A model generated the notes under the pieces. The model was not told where the DNA came from. It searched no databases and worked only from the letters and a program-made list of their open reading frames with translations. Of a stretch of 64,000 nucleotides of DNA, positions 1-7,733 are shown in pieces. This DNA is from Mycolicibacterium tusciae (GTDB taxonomy: Bacteria; Actinomycetota; Actinomycetes; Mycobacteriales; Mycobacteriaceae), in NCBI RefSeq assembly GCF_002086795.1, contig NZ_MVIM01000011.1:62001-126000 (forward strand), in the 5' to 3' direction. A program made the position numbers and the translations under genes. Each line of letters opens with the position of its first letter. The first letter of the stretch is position 1.

Positions 1-174
1 CAGATTCCCGTCGTACTTCTCGACTTTCGGGCTCAGCAGGTCCTTGACCTGTCCGGCGGTGATAGGCGCCACCGGCGGAGCGGCCTTCGGTGGGGAGTCA
101 ACGACTTCGGTGCAGCCCGGAACGAGTGCGAGCGCAAGCAGAAGCACCGACCACCGCGCCACCATGGCCGCCAT
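1..174 (-). CDS. Lipoprotein, N-terminal fragment (runs off the window)
   Basis: Reading leftward from ATG at 174, the frame gives a basic N-terminus, a run of Leu/Ala/Val and the lipobox VPGC near residue 21, then a Pro/Ala-rich linker. This is a mycobacterial lipoprotein that would be lipidated on Cys and anchored outside the membrane. Only 58 residues are visible because the gene continues past base 1. A second in-frame ATG at 165 is possible. It begins 8 bases after the stop of the upstream gene, so it may be the third gene of the kshA transcript. No function can be assigned from this fragment. Confidence 0.75.
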   Translation of the reverse strand, partial: MAAMVARWSVLLLALALVPGCTEVVDSPPKAAPPVAPITAGQVKDLLSPKVEKYDGNL

Positions 175-182
175 GGTAGAAC

Positions 183-659
183 TCAGCCGTCCCCCGGGGA
201 TGGCGCCGAGGACATCTCCTCCAGACAGCCTTCGACCACAGCGTGTTTGATACTGCCAGCGAGCTTGGGGCAGGAGGGGGCCCGTGCCGGATCGCCGCCG
301 GCCTCCCGGATCTCGTTGAAGTACGCGCAACGGCGGGTTGCCTCGGAGTTCCACTGCACCGACGTCTGCGCGGGACCGAGCTTCTTCACATCGACCGCCA
401 CGTGGCAGAACCTGCAGTCGACTGAAACCAGCCCCGATCTCAGGTAACGCTCACGGTCGCGTGCGGTGGCCTCCCGAAGAGCCTCGGCCCGGTCGTCGCC
501 GAAAGCCGGTGCCTTGGACCAAGACCGAGCCCAGGTCTCCTTTGAATCCCCAGTCGCGCCGCCGCCATGGCTGTGGTCGTCGTCGTCATGAACGCCGTGC
601 AGAAGCAGCATCGACCTCGCCAGCTGGTCGACGTCCGGGGCGTCCTTACGCGGGGTCAT
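183..659 (-). CDS. Conserved hypothetical protein downstream of kshA (Rv3527-like)
   Basis: This is a 158-residue soluble protein starting MTPRKDAPDV. ATG overlaps the kshA stop as ATGA, which decides the start and implies translational coupling. A short His/Asp-rich stretch (HDDDDHSHGGG, about residues 23-33) and four Cys residues, including one CRFCH sequence, suggest metal binding, but this is inference. The position immediately after kshA matches the small hypothetical gene Rv3527 of M. tuberculosis. No catalytic family is recognised. Its co-expression with KshA suggests a role in sterol ring degradation or in maintaining the oxygenase. Confidence 0.8.
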   Translation of the reverse strand: MTPRKDAPDVDQLARSMLLLHGVHDDDDHSHGGGATGDSKETWARSWSKAPAFGDDRAEALREATARDRERYLRSGLVSVDCRFCHVAVDVKKLGPAQTSVQWNSEATRRCAYFNEIREAGGDPARAPSCPKLAGSIKHAVVEGCLEEMSSAPSPGDG

Positions 660-1822
660 GAGCTCGCGTGCTCTGCCTTTTCTTTCTCGTCCTGCTCTTT
701 GGCCTGAGTCTTGAGGTTCTCTTCGACCTCGACGTGCCACTTCTCGTTGGCCACCGTGGTGTCGACCTCGATCTCGAAGCGGTCGGTCATGTCGGGAGTC
801 ACGTCGGCGACGTCGACGTAGAACTGCTGGTACCAGCGGCGCATCTGGTAGACCGCGCCGTCCTCCTCGACGAGCAGCGGGTTGTCGATGCGCGTCTTGT
901 GCTTCCAGATCTCGACGTCCTGCAGAAAGCCCTTGCTGACGCCCTCGGTGAACACTCGCGCGAGCTTGTCGGTCGTGGCCTCGTCCAGTCCCTTGGGCTT
1001 CTCGACGATGACACCCCACTGCAGCACGAACGAGTCCTGGGTGACCGGGTAGTGGCAGTTGATCAGGATCGACTCGGCCTTGAATCCGCCGTAGTTGTTG
1101 TGCAGCCAGTTGATCATGAATGACGGCCCGAAGTACGACGCCTCCGAATCGAGATGCGCCTCACCGTAGGAGGTGCCCAGATCGCTGACGTCGGGCCTGC
1201 CCACGTTGTGCAGGTACTGCGACGCGATGTGGCCCTCGAAGACGTTTTTGAAATACGTCGGTAGGCCGAAGTGGATGTAGAAGAAGTGCGCCATGTCGGT
1301 GACGTTGTCGATGATCTCGCGGCAGTTGCTGCCCTCGATGAGCATCGTGTTCCACCGCCAGTCGGTCCACCCGTCGTCGGCGAACTCTGGAATGTCGGGG
1401 ATGCGCACCTCTTCTTGCGGTGGGTTGCCCTCGTGGTCGTGCCACACGAAGAGCAGACCACCGCGGACGTCGGTGTGCCAGGCCTTGGTGCGGGCCAGCC
1501 GAGGGGTGCGCTTGGCGTAGGGCACCAGCTTGCACTTACCGTCGCCGCCCCAGCGCCAGTCGTGGAACGGGCAGGCGACCTCGTCGCCCTTGATCGTGCC
1601 CTGCGACAGGTTGCCGCCCATGTGGCGGCAGTAGCCGTCCAGCACCTTGAGGTCGCCGTTGGAGTCGGCGAAGACCACCAGCATGGTGCCGAAGATCTCC
1701 ACGCCGTGCGGCTTGCCGTCCAGGTAATCCTTGACAGGGCCCAGGCAGTGCCAGCCGCGCGCAAACCTGTCCGGGAGCGCGCCGGTGTCGATTTCGCGCA
1801 CGGCTGCTGTTTCGGTAGTCAC
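656..1822 (-). CDS. kshA: 3-ketosteroid 9-alpha-hydroxylase, oxygenase component KshA
   Basis: KshA is the Rieske oxygenase that, with reductase KshB, 9-alpha-hydroxylates 3-ketosteroids and so starts B-ring opening. The 388-residue protein has the Rieske [2Fe-2S] ligands C65/H67 (YCRHMGG) and C84/H87 (CPFHDW). Its non-haem iron site lies in DNVTDMAHFFYIH, where H179 and H184 are the likely ligands. Length and motifs are normal for the family. ATG at 1822 gives MTTETAAVRE. A KstR operator lies 30-43 bases upstream, and the 158-residue gene downstream overlaps the stop. KshB is not in the window. Confidence 0.96.
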   Translation of the reverse strand: MTTETAAVREIDTGALPDRFARGWHCLGPVKDYLDGKPHGVEIFGTMLVVFADSNGDLKVLDGYCRHMGGNLSQGTIKGDEVACPFHDWRWGGDGKCKLVPYAKRTPRLARTKAWHTDVRGGLLFVWHDHEGNPPQEEVRIPDIPEFADDGWTDWRWNTMLIEGSNCREIIDNVTDMAHFFYIHFGLPTYFKNVFEGHIASQYLHNVGRPDVSDLGTSYGEAHLDSEASYFGPSFMINWLHNNYGGFKAESILINCHYPVTQDSFVLQWGVIVEKPKGLDEATTDKLARVFTEGVSKGFLQDVEIWKHKTRIDNPLLVEEDGAVYQMRRWYQQFYVDVADVTPDMTDRFEIEVDTTVANEKWHVEVEENLKTQAKEQDEKEKAEHASS

Positions 1823-1851
1823 GGTGGGCCTCCCGTTTCTGTGGCTCTAAC

Positions 1852-1865
1852 TAGAACACGTTACA
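1852..1865. promoter_or_regulatory. KstR operator between kshA and the carbonic anhydrase gene
   Basis: TAGAACACGTTACA fits the published KstR consensus TnnAACnnGTTnnA exactly. KstR is the TetR-family repressor of sterol catabolism in mycobacteria. The site lies between the divergent kshA and gamma-carbonic-anhydrase genes, so it could control both. Confidence 0.85.
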
Positions 1866-1952
1866 GTTTTCCCCTGCGGCCGCGCAATCAAACGCCTCTA
1901 CCTGCTTTTTCGCGCAGGCACTATCGCGAGGCAACTGCGGTATATCTAGACA

Positions 1953-2483
1953 ATGCCGTTGTACTCGTTCGAGGGACGATCACCGATCGTCGATCCCAGT
2001 GCTTTCGTCGCTCCGACCGCCACTCTGGTCGGTGACGTGCATGTGGAGGCGGGTGCTTCGGTGTGGTTCAACGCGGTACTCCGGGCCGATTTCGCTCCGA
2101 TCGTCGTCCGCGAGGGCGCGAACGTGCAGGACTGTTGTGTGCTGCACGCCCCACCGGGCATCCCGGTCGACGTCGGACCCGGTGCCACGGTCGCGCACGG
2201 GTGCGTGGTGCACGGCGTGCACATCGGCGCCCAGGCCGTGCTGGCCAACCACTGCACGGTGCTCGACGGCGCGGTCATCGGCGCACGCAGCCTGATCGCG
2301 GCGCATTCGCTGGTCATCGGCGGCACCAAGATCCCCGACGAGGTGGTGGTGACCGGTGCACCGGCGAAGGTCCGCGGACCCGTGGCGGGGACCGGCGCGG
2401 AGATGTGGGTGAAGACCAATCCGGGCGCCTATCAGGATCTGGCCCGTCGTTACATCGCGGGACTGCAGCTCATCCCCGAGTAG
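1953..2483 (+). CDS. Gamma-class carbonic anhydrase-like hexapeptide protein (Rv3525c-like)
   Basis: The 176-residue protein is built of hexapeptide repeats forming a left-handed beta-helix (for example GDVHVEAGASVWFNAVLRAD). It keeps the three His expected to bind zinc in gamma-class enzymes: H65 (VLHAP), H82 and H87 (VAHGCVVHG), with the usual five-residue spacing of the last pair. It could hydrate CO2 or be an acyltransferase-like relative. It is divergent from kshA across a KstR box, the same arrangement as Rv3525c/Rv3526. ATG at 1953 gives MPLYSFEGRS. Confidence 0.88.
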   Translation: MPLYSFEGRSPIVDPSAFVAPTATLVGDVHVEAGASVWFNAVLRADFAPIVVREGANVQDCCVLHAPPGIPVDVGPGATVAHGCVVHGVHIGAQAVLANHCTVLDGAVIGARSLIAAHSLVIGGTKIPDEVVVTGAPAKVRGPVAGTGAEMWVKTNPGAYQDLARRYIAGLQLIPE

Positions 2484-2499
2484 CGCGTACCGTAGCCGC

Positions 2500-3492
2500 A
2501 TGTCGTTCGGTCAGGTCACGGCGCTGTGGCGCTACCCGGTGAAGTCCCTCGGCGGCGAGCAGCTCGAGCAGATCGACATCGGGGCCCGCGGTCTGCACGG
2601 CGACCGGTTGTGGGCGGTCCGCGACCTCGAACGCGACGTCACCGCGACGGCCAGGCGCATCCCCGCCCTGCTTGGTGCAACGGCCCGCTACGCGCAGCCG
2701 GTCGGTGCCGACGCAGGCCCGGGCAACGCACCCGAGGTCGAGATCACCTTCCCCGACGGCAGTGTGTGCTCCAGCAGCGACCCCGGTGTGCACAAGAAGC
2801 TCTCCGAACTGGCCGATCGCGACGTCCGTCTGACCGCCCTGCCACCCGCCGACGACACCTCGCTGCACAAGCTGAGCCGCGACGAGCGCGAGAACATGTC
2901 GATCGCCGCGCTGCGCAAGGACTTCGGGGTCGCCGAAGGCGAGAAGTTCCCGGACATGTCGATGTTCCGCGTCACCGATCTGACCTTGCTGGGCAGGTAC
3001 TCGACGCCGCCGGGCATGTTCGTCGACCTGGCGCCCGTCCATGTCATGACCCGGACGAGCCTGGCGACCATCGGCGCCGAACTCGGCGATGACCCCGACG
3101 ACACCCACGTCGATGCGCGCCGCTTCCGCCCCAACATCTTGCTCAACCTTGCCAACCCCGAGGACGGGCTGCCCGAGTCGCAGTGGACCGGCGGACGCCT
3201 CTCGGTCGGCGGCGCCGTGCTCGCGGTGACGATGCCGACCATTCGGTGCGTCGTGCCGAGTCGTGCGCAACCCGGCATCGAGGTCGACCGCCGAATCACC
3301 AAGGCGGTCGCTTCCCGGGCGGGACGTTGCCTGGGCACCTATTGCTGGGTGAACGTCGGCGGCCCGGTCAGCGTCGGTGACGAGGCGACACTGAAACAGA
3401 GCAGGAATCGTGTGCTCGCCGATGCCGCCCGCCGAACGAAGCGGTTCGCGTTCGGCGTGGCGACGTCGGCCATGGAACGACTCGGGCGCTAG
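2500..3492 (+). CDS. MOSC domain protein (YcbX/mARC-like)
   Basis: This 330-residue protein starts with the N-terminal MOSC barrel signature (ALWRYPVKSLGGEQL, GLHGDRLWAV) and ends with a MOSC core containing RRFRPNILL and TIRCVVP. The Cys of TIRCVVP looks like the position that coordinates molybdenum in mARC/YcbX proteins. The likely role is a molybdenum-dependent reductase or sulfur carrier acting in the cytoplasm, but its substrate is unknown. It starts 17 bases after the carbonic anhydrase stop and is probably co-transcribed. It ends convergently with the lipoprotein gene, overlapping by 4 bases. Confidence 0.85.
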   Translation: MSFGQVTALWRYPVKSLGGEQLEQIDIGARGLHGDRLWAVRDLERDVTATARRIPALLGATARYAQPVGADAGPGNAPEVEITFPDGSVCSSSDPGVHKKLSELADRDVRLTALPPADDTSLHKLSRDERENMSIAALRKDFGVAEGEKFPDMSMFRVTDLTLLGRYSTPPGMFVDLAPVHVMTRTSLATIGAELGDDPDDTHVDARRFRPNILLNLANPEDGLPESQWTGGRLSVGGAVLAVTMPTIRCVVPSRAQPGIEVDRRITKAVASRAGRCLGTYCWVNVGGPVSVGDEATLKQSRNRVLADAARRTKRFAFGVATSAMERLGR

Positions 3493-4112
3493 CCGGCCGA
3501 CGCCAACCCGGTTCGCAGCGCGATCTGCTGCATCTTGCCGATGTTGATGACGAACTGGTCCGTGGTGACGTCGCCCGGAACGCTCTGGAACTCCAGACGC
3601 ACCAACGCCGGGCCCTCGTTGAACAGCAGCAGTGTCGTGGCCTTACTGCCGTCCGCCGACGTGCCGACGGCCATCGTGCCGTTGCTGCCGACCGGCGCCG
3701 GACGCGTGGTGGCGCCTGTGACCGTGGAGCCGATCGTGGGCAGCGCCGCCTTCAGAGTGTTGGCGGCCGTCTCGGCATCGGGATAGATCACGATGGTGTC
3801 GGAGATGGCCCTGGTGTCGTCCTGGTTGACGAACAACGCACTGGCACCGGGCAGTCCGTCCGGACCGGACGGTGTGCGCGACTGCTCGGTGAAGGTGTCC
3901 TCGTTGTCGCTGAGGTCGCCTGGCTGGAGCAGCAATCGGCTGTAGTCGACCTGTTCGTCCGTCTTGGTGGTGGTCGGAGCGGCCGACGCCGACGAGGTCG
4001 TTGACGCGGGCAGGCTCGGCACGGTACCGGCGGGGCCGGTGCCGGATGAGTCACACCCGATCGCCGCCACGCACATCAACGCTGCCAAGGCCGCGGTGGA
4101 TCTGGATCGCAT
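3489..4112 (-). CDS. Putative lipoprotein of unknown function
   Basis: The 207-residue protein has a basic N-terminus, a hydrophobic stretch and a lipobox (AAIGC) near residue 19. A Ser/Thr/Pro-rich linker follows, then a globular domain of about 150 residues containing YSRLLLQPGDLSDNEDTF. It would be exported and lipid-anchored. The start is ATG at 4112, although the GGAGG just before it is only one base away, so a slightly different start is possible. The gene is at the 3' end of the ltp3/ltp4 operon, 29 bases after the KSI-like gene, and may be co-transcribed. The domain resembles mycobacterial substrate-binding-like lipoproteins, but I cannot name a family. Confidence 0.75.
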   Translation of the reverse strand: MRSRSTAALAALMCVAAIGCDSSGTGPAGTVPSLPASTTSSASAAPTTTKTDEQVDYSRLLLQPGDLSDNEDTFTEQSRTPSGPDGLPGASALFVNQDDTRAISDTIVIYPDAETAANTLKAALPTIGSTVTGATTRPAPVGSNGTMAVGTSADGSKATTLLLFNEGPALVRLEFQSVPGDVTTDQFVINIGKMQQIALRTGLASAG

Positions 4113-4141
4113 ACCTCCACCGTGCCACAGCCGGCGTCGCG

Positions 4142-4558
4142 TTAGATTTTGCGAGCGCTTGCCGTCGCCCGGTCGAGCTCCCAGAACGCCCGCAGTGCAA
4201 CGATCTTGCCGTCGTCGTTCACGCGGTAGGTGAACACGCCTTCGGCCTTCACCTCGTAGCCGGCGGCCCTGATCACGATGTGGCCGACGTTGGCCTCCTC
4301 GTTGCCGCACTGGTACGTCTGCTCGAAGTGGAAGGTCAGGTCGCTGGGGGCGATCGCCTTGTCGTAGAACAGTGCGATCGCTTCCTTGCCGCGGTGACCC
4401 TTACCCTCCGGGTCGAAGTGCGACGGCCCGATCGGATCCTCGACGACGGCGTCGTCGGCGAAGTTCGCCAGCCAGGCATCCTTGTCGTGTGTGATCGCCG
4501 CCTCGCGAGAACGCTTGCCCGCCAGGTGAACCGGGGCGTTCGGGTCGGTGACCGCCAT
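4142..4558 (-). CDS. SnoaL/ketosteroid-isomerase-like protein (NTF2 fold)
   Basis: This 138-residue protein aligns by eye with bacterial delta5-3-ketosteroid isomerase. ANFADDAVVEDPIG matches the segment holding the general base Asp38 (E-D-P-[VI]-G), and YRVNDDGKIVALRAFW matches the C-terminal strand. In the same alignment the oxyanion-hole residues Tyr14 and Asp99 are replaced (by Ser and Phe). Classic isomerase activity is therefore uncertain, and hydratase or binding roles are possible. It lies 3 bases after the LLM gene, in the operon with ltp3 and ltp4, which points to sterol side-chain or ring chemistry. Confidence 0.82.
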   Translation of the reverse strand: MAVTDPNAPVHLAGKRSREAAITHDKDAWLANFADDAVVEDPIGPSHFDPEGKGHRGKEAIALFYDKAIAPSDLTFHFEQTYQCGNEEANVGHIVIRAAGYEVKAEGVFTYRVNDDGKIVALRAFWELDRATASARKI

Positions 4559-4561
4559 GCG

Positions 4562-5449
4562 TCAGTCCTGCCAGCCGGAGTGGATGTACGTATCGGCGAA
4601 GCGCTTCATTGAATCGATCTTCTGCTCCAGCGGTGCGTCGAAGGCGAGGCCCTCGAACACCCACGGAATCCCGATGTAGTCGGTGACACCCGCCGCGGCG
4701 ATGTCGCGGTGGCCGTCGACACCGAACTTGTCGATACACACGGCCTGGTACTCGAACGGGTCGTCGCCACGACCGTTCTCAGCCAGCAGCGTCTTGATCT
4801 TGCCGATTGTCTCGGCGAGCTGGTCGCACGTCATCATCGCGCTCGTCCAGCCGTCACCGATCCGGACGGCGCGTTTGAGCGCGACATCGGTGTGCCCGCC
4901 GACGTAGAAGGGCACCGGCTCCGACGGTGCCGGGCTCATCTGCAGCCGGTCGAAGTCGTAGAACTCGCCGTGGTGTTCGACCATTCCTCCGGCGAGCACC
5001 AGCTTGATGACGTCGATCATCTCGTCGACGCGTTTGCCGCGCTTCGCGTAGGGCACCCCGCACCACTCGAATTCCTCGGGAGCCCAGCCGATCCCGACAC
5101 CGAAGCCGAACCGGTTGTTGGTGAGGTTCGCCACCGACCCGACCTGTCGGGCCAGCAGCAGCGGATTCCGCGAACCGAGCTTCATCACGTTGGTGTAGAA
5201 GCGCAGCTTCGAGGTCACCGCACCCAATGCACCCGCGAGGATCAACGGATCGACCCAGGGCGAGTTCTCATCGAACATCCGCTTGCCGTCGGCAGTGTAG
5301 GGATAGTCGACGGATTGTTCCTCGAAATAAAAGATCGAGTCCGGCAGGGCGATGTTGTCGAAGCCGAGTTCTTCAGCCGCCTTGGCGATTTCGATCAGCT
5401 GGTCCAGTGGGCTGAACGCGATACTGATCGTGTACTGCATGCGAGTCAC
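4562..5449 (-). CDS. LLM-class (probably F420-dependent) oxidoreductase
   Basis: This 295-residue protein has a luciferase-like TIM barrel: IAFSPLDQLIEIAKAAEELGF at the N-terminus, NRFGFGVGIGWAPEEFEWCG in the middle, and VPFYVGGHTDVALKRAVRIGDGW near the cofactor site. Such proteins in mycobacteria usually use F420 or FMN for hydride transfer. GTG at 5449 overlaps the ltp3 stop as GTGA, and an ATG at 5440 is an alternative start. Its place between ltp3 and the KSI-like gene implies a redox step in sterol side-chain degradation. The substrate is unknown. Confidence 0.85.
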   Translation of the reverse strand: MTRMQYTISIAFSPLDQLIEIAKAAEELGFDNIALPDSIFYFEEQSVDYPYTADGKRMFDENSPWVDPLILAGALGAVTSKLRFYTNVMKLGSRNPLLLARQVGSVANLTNNRFGFGVGIGWAPEEFEWCGVPYAKRGKRVDEMIDVIKLVLAGGMVEHHGEFYDFDRLQMSPAPSEPVPFYVGGHTDVALKRAVRIGDGWTSAMMTCDQLAETIGKIKTLLAENGRGDDPFEYQAVCIDKFGVDGHRDIAAAGVTDYIGIPWVFEGLAFDAPLEQKIDSMKRFADTYIHSGWQD

Positions 5450-6627
5450 GGCTTGTCAGCGGGCTTGTCGGAGGAGACCACCCACATCGAGTAGTACTGA
5501 GAACCGCCGCCGTATGCGTGGCCCAGCGCCTTACGGGCGCCCTCGACCTGATGCTCACCCGCCTTGCCCATCACCTGGATCGCCGCCTCGGCGAACCTGA
5601 TCATGCCTGATGCGCCAATGGGATTGCTCGACAGCACGCCACCGGAGGGGTTGAACGGGATGCGTCCCCCGATCGCCGTCTCACCGGCCTCGGTCAGCTT
5701 CCAGCCCTCGCCCTCGGGCGCAAAGCCCAGATTCTCCAACCACATCGGCTCGAACCACGAAAACGGCACGTAGACCTCGGCGACGTCGATCTCGTCGATC
5801 GGGCTGGTGATCCCGGCGTCGCGCCACAGTGCAGCCGCGGCGTCGCGCCCGGCCTGCGGGTTGACCTGATCGCGACCGGAGTAGGCCAGCGGTTCGGTGC
5901 GCAGCGCGGTGGCGTGCACCCATGCGACGGGATGGCCTTCGGCGACACGGGCATCGGCGATCTCTTCGTTGCCGATCACCAACGCGCACGCGCCGTCCGA
6001 TGAGGGACACGTCTCGTCGAAACGGATCGGGTCCCACAGCATCTGGGACTGCATCACCTTCTCCAGCGTGATGTCGGGCTGGTGCAGGTGGGCCAGCGGG
6101 TTCTTGGCCCCGTTGAGCCGGTCCTTGACCGCGACCATCGCGCCGATGTGGGTCGGTGCGCCCGAGCGCCGGATATAGGAGCGCACATGCGGGGCGAAGT
6201 ACCCGCCCGCGCCGGCACCAACCGGCTTGGTGAACGGCACCGGAATACTCAACGCCCACATGGCATTGGACTCGGACTGCTTCTCCCACGCCATCGTCAG
6301 CACGCGGTTGTACTTGCCGGACTGCACCAGGCTGGCGGCCACGACGGCGGTGGACCCGCCGACCGAGCCTGCGGTGTGCACCCGGATCAGCGGTTTACCG
6401 GTGGCGCCGACGGCGTCGGCCATGAACAGCTCGGGCATCATGACGCCCTCGAAGAAGTCGGGCGCCTTGCCGACCACCACGGCGTCGATGTCGTCGAACG
6501 TCGAGCCCGAGTCCGCGAGCGCTTTATCGATGGCCTCACGAACGAGGCCGTTCATCGATACGTCTTTGCGCTTGGCGACGTACTTTGTCTGCCCGGTGCC
6601 CAGCACCGCAGCGAGATTTTTAGACAT
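5446..6627 (-). CDS. ltp3: Thiolase-fold lipid-transfer/steroid aldolase Ltp3
   Basis: The 393-residue protein has the thiolase-like SCP-x fold (DDIDAVVVGKAPDFFEG, AGSVGGSTAVVAA, GGVLSSNPIGASGMIRFAEA). Its C-terminus reads HAYGGGSQYYSMWVV. Where true thiolases have Cys before the GGG motif, this protein has Tyr-Gly, as expected of the Ltp steroid-CoA retro-aldolase group. Ltp3 is known from Rhodococcus work to be needed for C24-branched sterol side chains, and M. tuberculosis Rv3523 is the same length. ATG at 6627 follows AAAGGATTGAG, and GTG at 6633 is an in-frame alternative. The gene is in the operon driven from the KstR box at 8736. Confidence 0.9.
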   Translation of the reverse strand: MSKNLAAVLGTGQTKYVAKRKDVSMNGLVREAIDKALADSGSTFDDIDAVVVGKAPDFFEGVMMPELFMADAVGATGKPLIRVHTAGSVGGSTAVVAASLVQSGKYNRVLTMAWEKQSESNAMWALSIPVPFTKPVGAGAGGYFAPHVRSYIRRSGAPTHIGAMVAVKDRLNGAKNPLAHLHQPDITLEKVMQSQMLWDPIRFDETCPSSDGACALVIGNEEIADARVAEGHPVAWVHATALRTEPLAYSGRDQVNPQAGRDAAAALWRDAGITSPIDEIDVAEVYVPFSWFEPMWLENLGFAPEGEGWKLTEAGETAIGGRIPFNPSGGVLSSNPIGASGMIRFAEAAIQVMGKAGEHQVEGARKALGHAYGGGSQYYSMWVVSSDKPADKP

Positions 6628-6660
6628 GATCACTCAATCCTTTGCTCTTCGCGCAAGCGC

Positions 6661-7722
6661 TCATCGGCCTTCCATGACTGCGACGAGATTCTGTTGCAGC
6701 GCAGCACCACTGGTGGCGTGCGCCAACACCCGCTGCGCGGAGCCGTCGAAGATGTGCCTGGCCGCGAAACCAATTCGCTCCAGGCCCGTCGAGAACATCG
6801 GGTTGGCGGCCAGCGCGCCGCCGGATGGGTTGATCTTGGTCGAGTCGCCAAGCCCGATGGCCTCGGTCAGGATCAACTGCTGGTGGGTGAACGGTGCATA
6901 GAGTTCGGCGACGTCGATCGACCCGGTGTCGCCGCCCGTCGCGGCCGCGGCCGACGCCGCCGTGGATGGCGACGTGGTCAGGTCGCGGGCCCCCAGCACC
7001 GGCGTTTCGATGCGGTGCTCGATGCCGGTGATCCATGCCGGGTTCTCCCGCAGCTCCCTGGCGCGGTCGCCCGCAGCCAGCACGATCGCCGATGCACCAT
7101 CGGTGATCGGCGCAATGTCGTGGCGGCGCAGCGGATCTGCGAAGTAAGGCCGGGAGAGCAATTCGTCGATGCTCTTCGCCGGCTTCTCCGAGTCGGTGCG
7201 CTCGGCAACCGCAAAGGAGTCCAGCGCGACCTGGGCCATCTGTTCGGCGGTCCACTTACCGGAGTCCAGCCCGAGCCGGGCCTGCAGGCCGGCGGTCGAC
7301 ACGGCGTCGGGCACCAGCGGCGCCACCGTGTACGGGTCGGTCTGCATCGCCAGCACGCGGCGCAGCACCCCGGCGCTGGACTTGCCGAAGCCGTAGACCA
7401 GCGCGGTGTCCACCGAACCGGTCAGGATCTTGATGTAGGCCTCGTAGAGCGCCCACGCGGCGTCCATCTCCACGTGCGATTCGTTGATCGGCGGGACCGC
7501 GCCGATGGAGTCGATCGCGGACAGGAACGAGAATGCGCGCCCGGCAAGGTAATCCGAGGAACCCGAGCACCAGAATCCTATGTCGGTCTGCTTGATACCC
7601 AGATCCTGGTAAAGCTCGGCGAAGCACGGCATCAGCATCTCGACGCCGTTGGTGGTGCCTTCGGTGCGGCGCACATGCGGAGCATGGGCGAAGCCCACGA
7701 CGGCAACGTCATGTGAAGTCAT
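6661..7722 (-). CDS. ltp4: Thiolase-fold lipid-transfer/steroid aldolase Ltp4
   Basis: This is a 353-residue thiolase-like protein starting MTSHDVAVVGFAHAPHVRR, with IGFWCSGSSDYLAGRAFSF at the substrate end, GGALAANPMFSTGLERIGFA, and a C-terminus ATSGAALQQNLVAVMEG. It is the partner paralogue of Ltp3 (Rv3522 is 354 residues). Known work links ltp3/ltp4 to cleavage of C24-branched side chains. The gene starts 11 bases after the stop of the DUF35 gene. Ltp-type aldolases work as complexes with DUF35 proteins, so this neighbour is a plausible partner. The short intergene contains GGGAT as a possible ribosome-binding site. Confidence 0.88.
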   Translation of the reverse strand: MTSHDVAVVGFAHAPHVRRTEGTTNGVEMLMPCFAELYQDLGIKQTDIGFWCSGSSDYLAGRAFSFLSAIDSIGAVPPINESHVEMDAAWALYEAYIKILTGSVDTALVYGFGKSSAGVLRRVLAMQTDPYTVAPLVPDAVSTAGLQARLGLDSGKWTAEQMAQVALDSFAVAERTDSEKPAKSIDELLSRPYFADPLRRHDIAPITDGASAIVLAAGDRARELRENPAWITGIEHRIETPVLGARDLTTSPSTAASAAAATGGDTGSIDVAELYAPFTHQQLILTEAIGLGDSTKINPSGGALAANPMFSTGLERIGFAARHIFDGSAQRVLAHATSGAALQQNLVAVMEGR

Positions 7723-7733
7723 GTGGGCATCCC

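Noticed and set aside
2470-3270. 266-codon minus-strand frame opposite the MOSC gene
   Set aside because: The MOSC protein is well supported on the plus strand, and the reverse frame has no start context or domain.
6082-7716. 544-codon open frame on the plus strand opposite ltp3/ltp4
   Set aside because: It spans two well-supported thiolase-like genes on the other strand, and its translation has no recognisable fold.
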